DNA of 8,379 nucleotides from Candidatus Magasanikbacteria bacterium RIFCSPHIGHO2_02_FULL_47_14 (GTDB taxonomy: Bacteria; Patescibacteriota; Patescibacteriia; Magasanikbacterales; UBA922). The position numbers and the translations under genes were made by a program. The stretch covers positions 5,040 through 13,418 of the forward strand of contig MFQB01000016.1 of NCBI GenBank assembly GCA_001784275.1. Direction: 5' to 3'. Of the stretch, positions 6,393 through 8,379 are shown piece by piece. Position 1 is the first letter of the stretch. Every line of letters begins with the position of its first letter. The notes beneath the pieces were generated by a model that did not search any database, had not been told where the DNA came from, and saw only the letters and a program-made list of their open reading frames with translations.

Positions 6393-7412
6393 ATGGATCA
6401 GACACCAATTTTTGAAAAGAAAAATGTCATTGTCACGGGCGGCGCAGGGTTTTTAGGGTCACATGTGTGTGAGCGTTTATTGCGTGATGCTAAAGTTATC
6501 TGCATTGACGATTTGTCAAACTCAAATATTGCCAACATTGAACATTTGCTGCAATTTCCGGATTTTGAGTTCATCAAATTTGATGTCAACCAACCGATTG
6601 ATCTTGATCGTTTTGAGGAGCTGGACAAGTTTAAGGTTCGTTTCCAGGGGATTCAGGAGATCTACCACTTGGCATGTCCCACCAGCCCCAAGAATTTTGA
6701 GCAGCTAAAGCTTCATTCACTGTGGGCAAACTCAAATGGAATGGTTGCAACTCTTGATCTGGCGGTTAAATATCATGCAAAGTATGTCTTTGCCTCGAGT
6801 TCTGTGGTCTATGGGGAGCCGGCATCAGCGCGATATGTGTTTAAGGAAACTGATGAGGGCATGGTCAACCATCTGTCGCCTCGCGCATGCTATGATGAAG
6901 GAAAACGCTTTGCAGAGACGTGTGTTGAGACCTATCGTCAAGTCCACGGAATTGACGGGAAGATGGTCCGAATTTTTACTACCTATGGGCCTCGCATGAA
7001 GTTGCGCGATGGACTTTTGATCCCTGACTTTATTATCAATGCGCTTGAAGGAAAAGACCTTGTGATATATGGCGACGAGACCCTTTCGCAGTCGTTGTGT
7101 TATGTCACTGATGTTGTAGATGGCTTGGTCCGAGCTATGGAAACAGGGACAGACTTGTCAGTGGTAAATTTGGGTTCTGAAGAGATGGTGCGTATGGTGG
7201 ACGTTGCAGAGCAGATTATCCAACTGACACACTCGACATCTAAAATTGTCTTTGAGAAGCCATTGATCTTTCTGACAAAAAAGGGAGTCCCGGATTTGCA
7301 GCGGGCGAAAGATGAGATGGGGTGGATCCCACTCGTCCGGCTTCAAGATGGTTTAAAAAAAACAATCGATTATACCCTGGCAAACAAGGAGGCGATGGGT
7401 CTGCAGATGTAG
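6393..7412 (+). CDS. NAD-dependent nucleotide-sugar epimerase/dehydratase, UDP-glucuronate decarboxylase-like with altered active site
   Basis: This 339-residue cytoplasmic extended short-chain dehydrogenase should act on a nucleotide sugar. It has the NAD-binding GxxGxxG (G16, G19, G22), an acidic end to strand 2 (D39, D40) and the catalytic YxxxK (Y167, K171). Several blocks are characteristic of UDP-glucuronate decarboxylases: YHLACPTSP, SPRACYDEGKRFAE and TYGPRMKLRDG. However, the catalytic glutamate of the decarboxylase motif (TSEVYG; Glu434 in ArnA) is Val138 here (SSVVYG), and the arginine of the QTRSF block (which I match to Arg619 of ArnA) is Gln233 (LSQSLCYV). Both changes are clear in the codons. 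The decarboxylase reaction is therefore doubtful; an epimerase or another NAD-dependent sugar modification is possible. The gene follows the protease by 26 bases and is one base from the glycosyltransferase, so it likely supplies that enzyme or the membrane sugar transferase. Confidence 0.88.
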   Translation: MDQTPIFEKKNVIVTGGAGFLGSHVCERLLRDAKVICIDDLSNSNIANIEHLLQFPDFEFIKFDVNQPIDLDRFEELDKFKVRFQGIQEIYHLACPTSPKNFEQLKLHSLWANSNGMVATLDLAVKYHAKYVFASSSVVYGEPASARYVFKETDEGMVNHLSPRACYDEGKRFAETCVETYRQVHGIDGKMVRIFTTYGPRMKLRDGLLIPDFIINALEGKDLVIYGDETLSQSLCYVTDVVDGLVRAMETGTDLSVVNLGSEEMVRMVDVAEQIIQLTHSTSKIVFEKPLIFLTKKGVPDLQRAKDEMGWIPLVRLQDGLKKTIDYTLANKEAMGLQM

Positions 7413-7413
7413 T

Positions 7414-8076
7414 ATGTTTTTGGCGCTTGTTCCGGCATATAATGAAGAAAAAAAGATTGGTTCCGTGGTCCGGAGCCTTTTTGGTCATGTAGATGAGATA
7501 GTGGTCATTGATGATGGGTCAAAAGATGCGACTGCAAAAGTTGCTCGGGAGGCTGGTGCTACGGTCTTGCGCCATGAAATCAATCGGGGGCAGGGGGCAG
7601 CGTTGGAAACCGGGCATGTGTACGCACGACAACACAGGGCAAGTTATGTTATGCACTTTGATGGAGACGGGCAATTTGACGTTGCTGATATCGCTGCAGC
7701 AAAACAACATTTGATTCAGGCGCACGCAGATATACTTTTTGGTTCGCGCTTTTTACACCAACAGTCAGATATACCATGGACCAAACGTGCCTTGCTCTTA
7801 CCGTTGGCACGGTTGGTTCAAAAGTATGTTTTCGGAGTTTCGCTTTCTGATGCACATAACGGATTTAGAATTTTGAATAAAGAAGCTTTGGAAAAAATTG
7901 TCATTACCCAAGACCGTATGGCGCATGCCACAGAGATTCCTGTTCTTGCGAAACACCATGGTCTGGTCATTATTGAATTTCCGGTCAAGATCCATTATCA
8001 TCAGTATGGTCAAGGCCCGAAAGGGGCGTTGCGTATCTTGAAAGACCTGTTTATTGGACAGTTTGTCGATAAGTAA
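7414..8076 (+). CDS. Family 2 glycosyltransferase, DPM/polyprenyl-phosphate type
   Basis: This 220-residue GT-A fold enzyme is likely to transfer a sugar from a nucleotide donor to a polyprenyl phosphate or glycan acceptor at the inner face of the membrane. It shows VPAYNEE (6-12), the nucleotide-binding VIDDGSKDAT (31-40), GQGAALETG (59-67), the metal-binding DGDGQ (D83, D85) and GSRF (110-113), then DAHNGFRILNKEAL (146-159), equivalent to the acceptor-side SGFR block of dolichyl-phosphate mannose synthase relatives. It has no C-terminal membrane segments, so it is the short soluble type. It starts one base after the epimerase stop (TAG-T-ATG). An AAGGAGG at 7386-7392 is about 21 bases upstream, too far for a normal Shine-Dalgarno. 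The next gene, DUF2304, is a frequent neighbour of such enzymes and may anchor it. The sugar and acceptor cannot be told from sequence. Confidence 0.9.
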   Translation: MFLALVPAYNEEKKIGSVVRSLFGHVDEIVVIDDGSKDATAKVAREAGATVLRHEINRGQGAALETGHVYARQHRASYVMHFDGDGQFDVADIAAAKQHLIQAHADILFGSRFLHQQSDIPWTKRALLLPLARLVQKYVFGVSLSDAHNGFRILNKEALEKIVITQDRMAHATEIPVLAKHHGLVIIEFPVKIHYHQYGQGPKGALRILKDLFIGQFVDK

Positions 8077-8077
8077 T

Positions 8078-8379
8078 ATGCTTCTACTGTTTCAGTTCGT
8101 CTTTATTGTCTTCGCATGTATCGCCTTAGTTGGAGTTATCAAGCGATACCGGGAAGGACTGCTCGGGCCCAAAGGACTCGTATTTTGGTTTTTGTTTTGG
8201 CTGACTGTTATTCTTGTTGTGATTTGGCCGGACAGCACCTCAATGATCGCGTCTTTTTTTGGTATCGGACGCGGAGTTGACTTCATTATTTATAGCGCAA
8301 TTGCGATACTTTTTTTTCTTCTTTTTCGACTGCATATTAAACTGGAGTCAATTGGTCGAGATGTTACCAGGTTAACCCG
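8078..8379 (+). CDS. DUF2304 family small membrane protein (3' partial)
   Basis: An open frame starts at ATG 8078, one base after the glycosyltransferase stop (TAA-T-ATG), and runs off the window after about 100 residues. It has three hydrophobic segments: about 1-21 (LLLFQFVFIVFACIALVGVI), 34-50 (LVFWFLFWLTVILVVIW) and 68-86 (DFIIYSAIAILFFLLFRL). FGIGRGVDFIIY (61-72), followed by FRLHIKLESIGRDVTRL near the end, is the signature I associate with DUF2304. Family members are usually 110-130 residues, so only the charged C-terminal tail should be missing. The function of DUF2304 is not established; its repeated placement beside DPM-like glycosyltransferases suggests a membrane partner. The frame, hydrophobicity and neighbour spacing support a real gene. 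Confidence 0.85.
   Translation, partial: MLLLFQFVFIVFACIALVGVIKRYREGLLGPKGLVFWFLFWLTVILVVIWPDSTSMIASFFGIGRGVDFIIYSAIAILFFLLFRLHIKLESIGRDVTRLT

Noticed and set aside
7386..7392. Strong Shine-Dalgarno AAGGAGG
   Set aside because: It is about 21 bases before ATG 7414. The nearer ATG at 7395 is in the epimerase frame, giving only four codons before its stop. More likely codon content (Lys-Glu-Ala).
1..8379. CRISPR array, tRNA/rRNA gene, insertion sequence or prophage
   Set aside because: I saw no regularly spaced repeats, tRNA-like cloverleaf, transposase motif or terminal inverted repeats, and coding sequence fills nearly all of the window.

Overview
The window reads as a compact bacterial chromosome segment with almost no non-coding DNA; the largest gap between genes is 68 bases. 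My best guess at the host is a member of the Candidate Phyla Radiation (Patescibacteria), possibly the ABY1/Parcubacteria side. This is inference from four things: a surface-protein domain I associate with that group, a glycosyltransferase followed by a DUF2304 protein, a subtilase fused to FG-GAP-like repeats, and start codons without Shine-Dalgarno sequences. No gene contains an in-frame TGA, and one gene ends with TGA, so the standard bacterial code (table 11) fits and the TGA-glycine code of Gracilibacteria does not.

Layout. Positions 1-1400 (+) hold the C-terminal half of UvrA, the excision-repair damage sensor, cut by the window edge. It converges on, and overlaps by 33 bases, a minus-strand polyprenyl glycosylphosphotransferase gene (1368-2756). 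A 68-base divergent spacer (2757-2824) carries a palindromic -10-like element. A rightward block of five genes follows: a secreted calcium-binding surface protein with Ig-like repeats (2825-4336), a secreted subtilisin-family protease with a C-terminal FG-GAP-like region (4345-6366), an NAD-dependent nucleotide-sugar short-chain dehydrogenase of the UDP-glucuronate decarboxylase branch (6393-7412), a DPM-like family 2 glycosyltransferase (7414-8076), and a DUF2304 membrane protein that runs off the end (8078-8379).

How they may work together (inference). The glycosylphosphotransferase, nucleotide-sugar enzyme, glycosyltransferase and DUF2304 protein form a surface-glycan or glycan-lipid module. 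The surface protein and protease, 8 bases apart, form an exported pair inside it. Each of these two exported proteins has exactly two cysteines after the signal peptide. The layout suggests a cell-envelope locus next to a housekeeping repair gene.

Most notable points: the nucleotide-sugar enzyme looks like a UDP-glucuronate decarboxylase but has lost both the catalytic glutamate and the arginine expected of a decarboxylase; all six visible start codons lack a well-placed Shine-Dalgarno and all six have T immediately before ATG; and the surface protein ends in a truncated second copy of its own domain. I see no RNA gene, CRISPR array, insertion sequence or clear intrinsic terminator. I did not find a convincing entirely new system.
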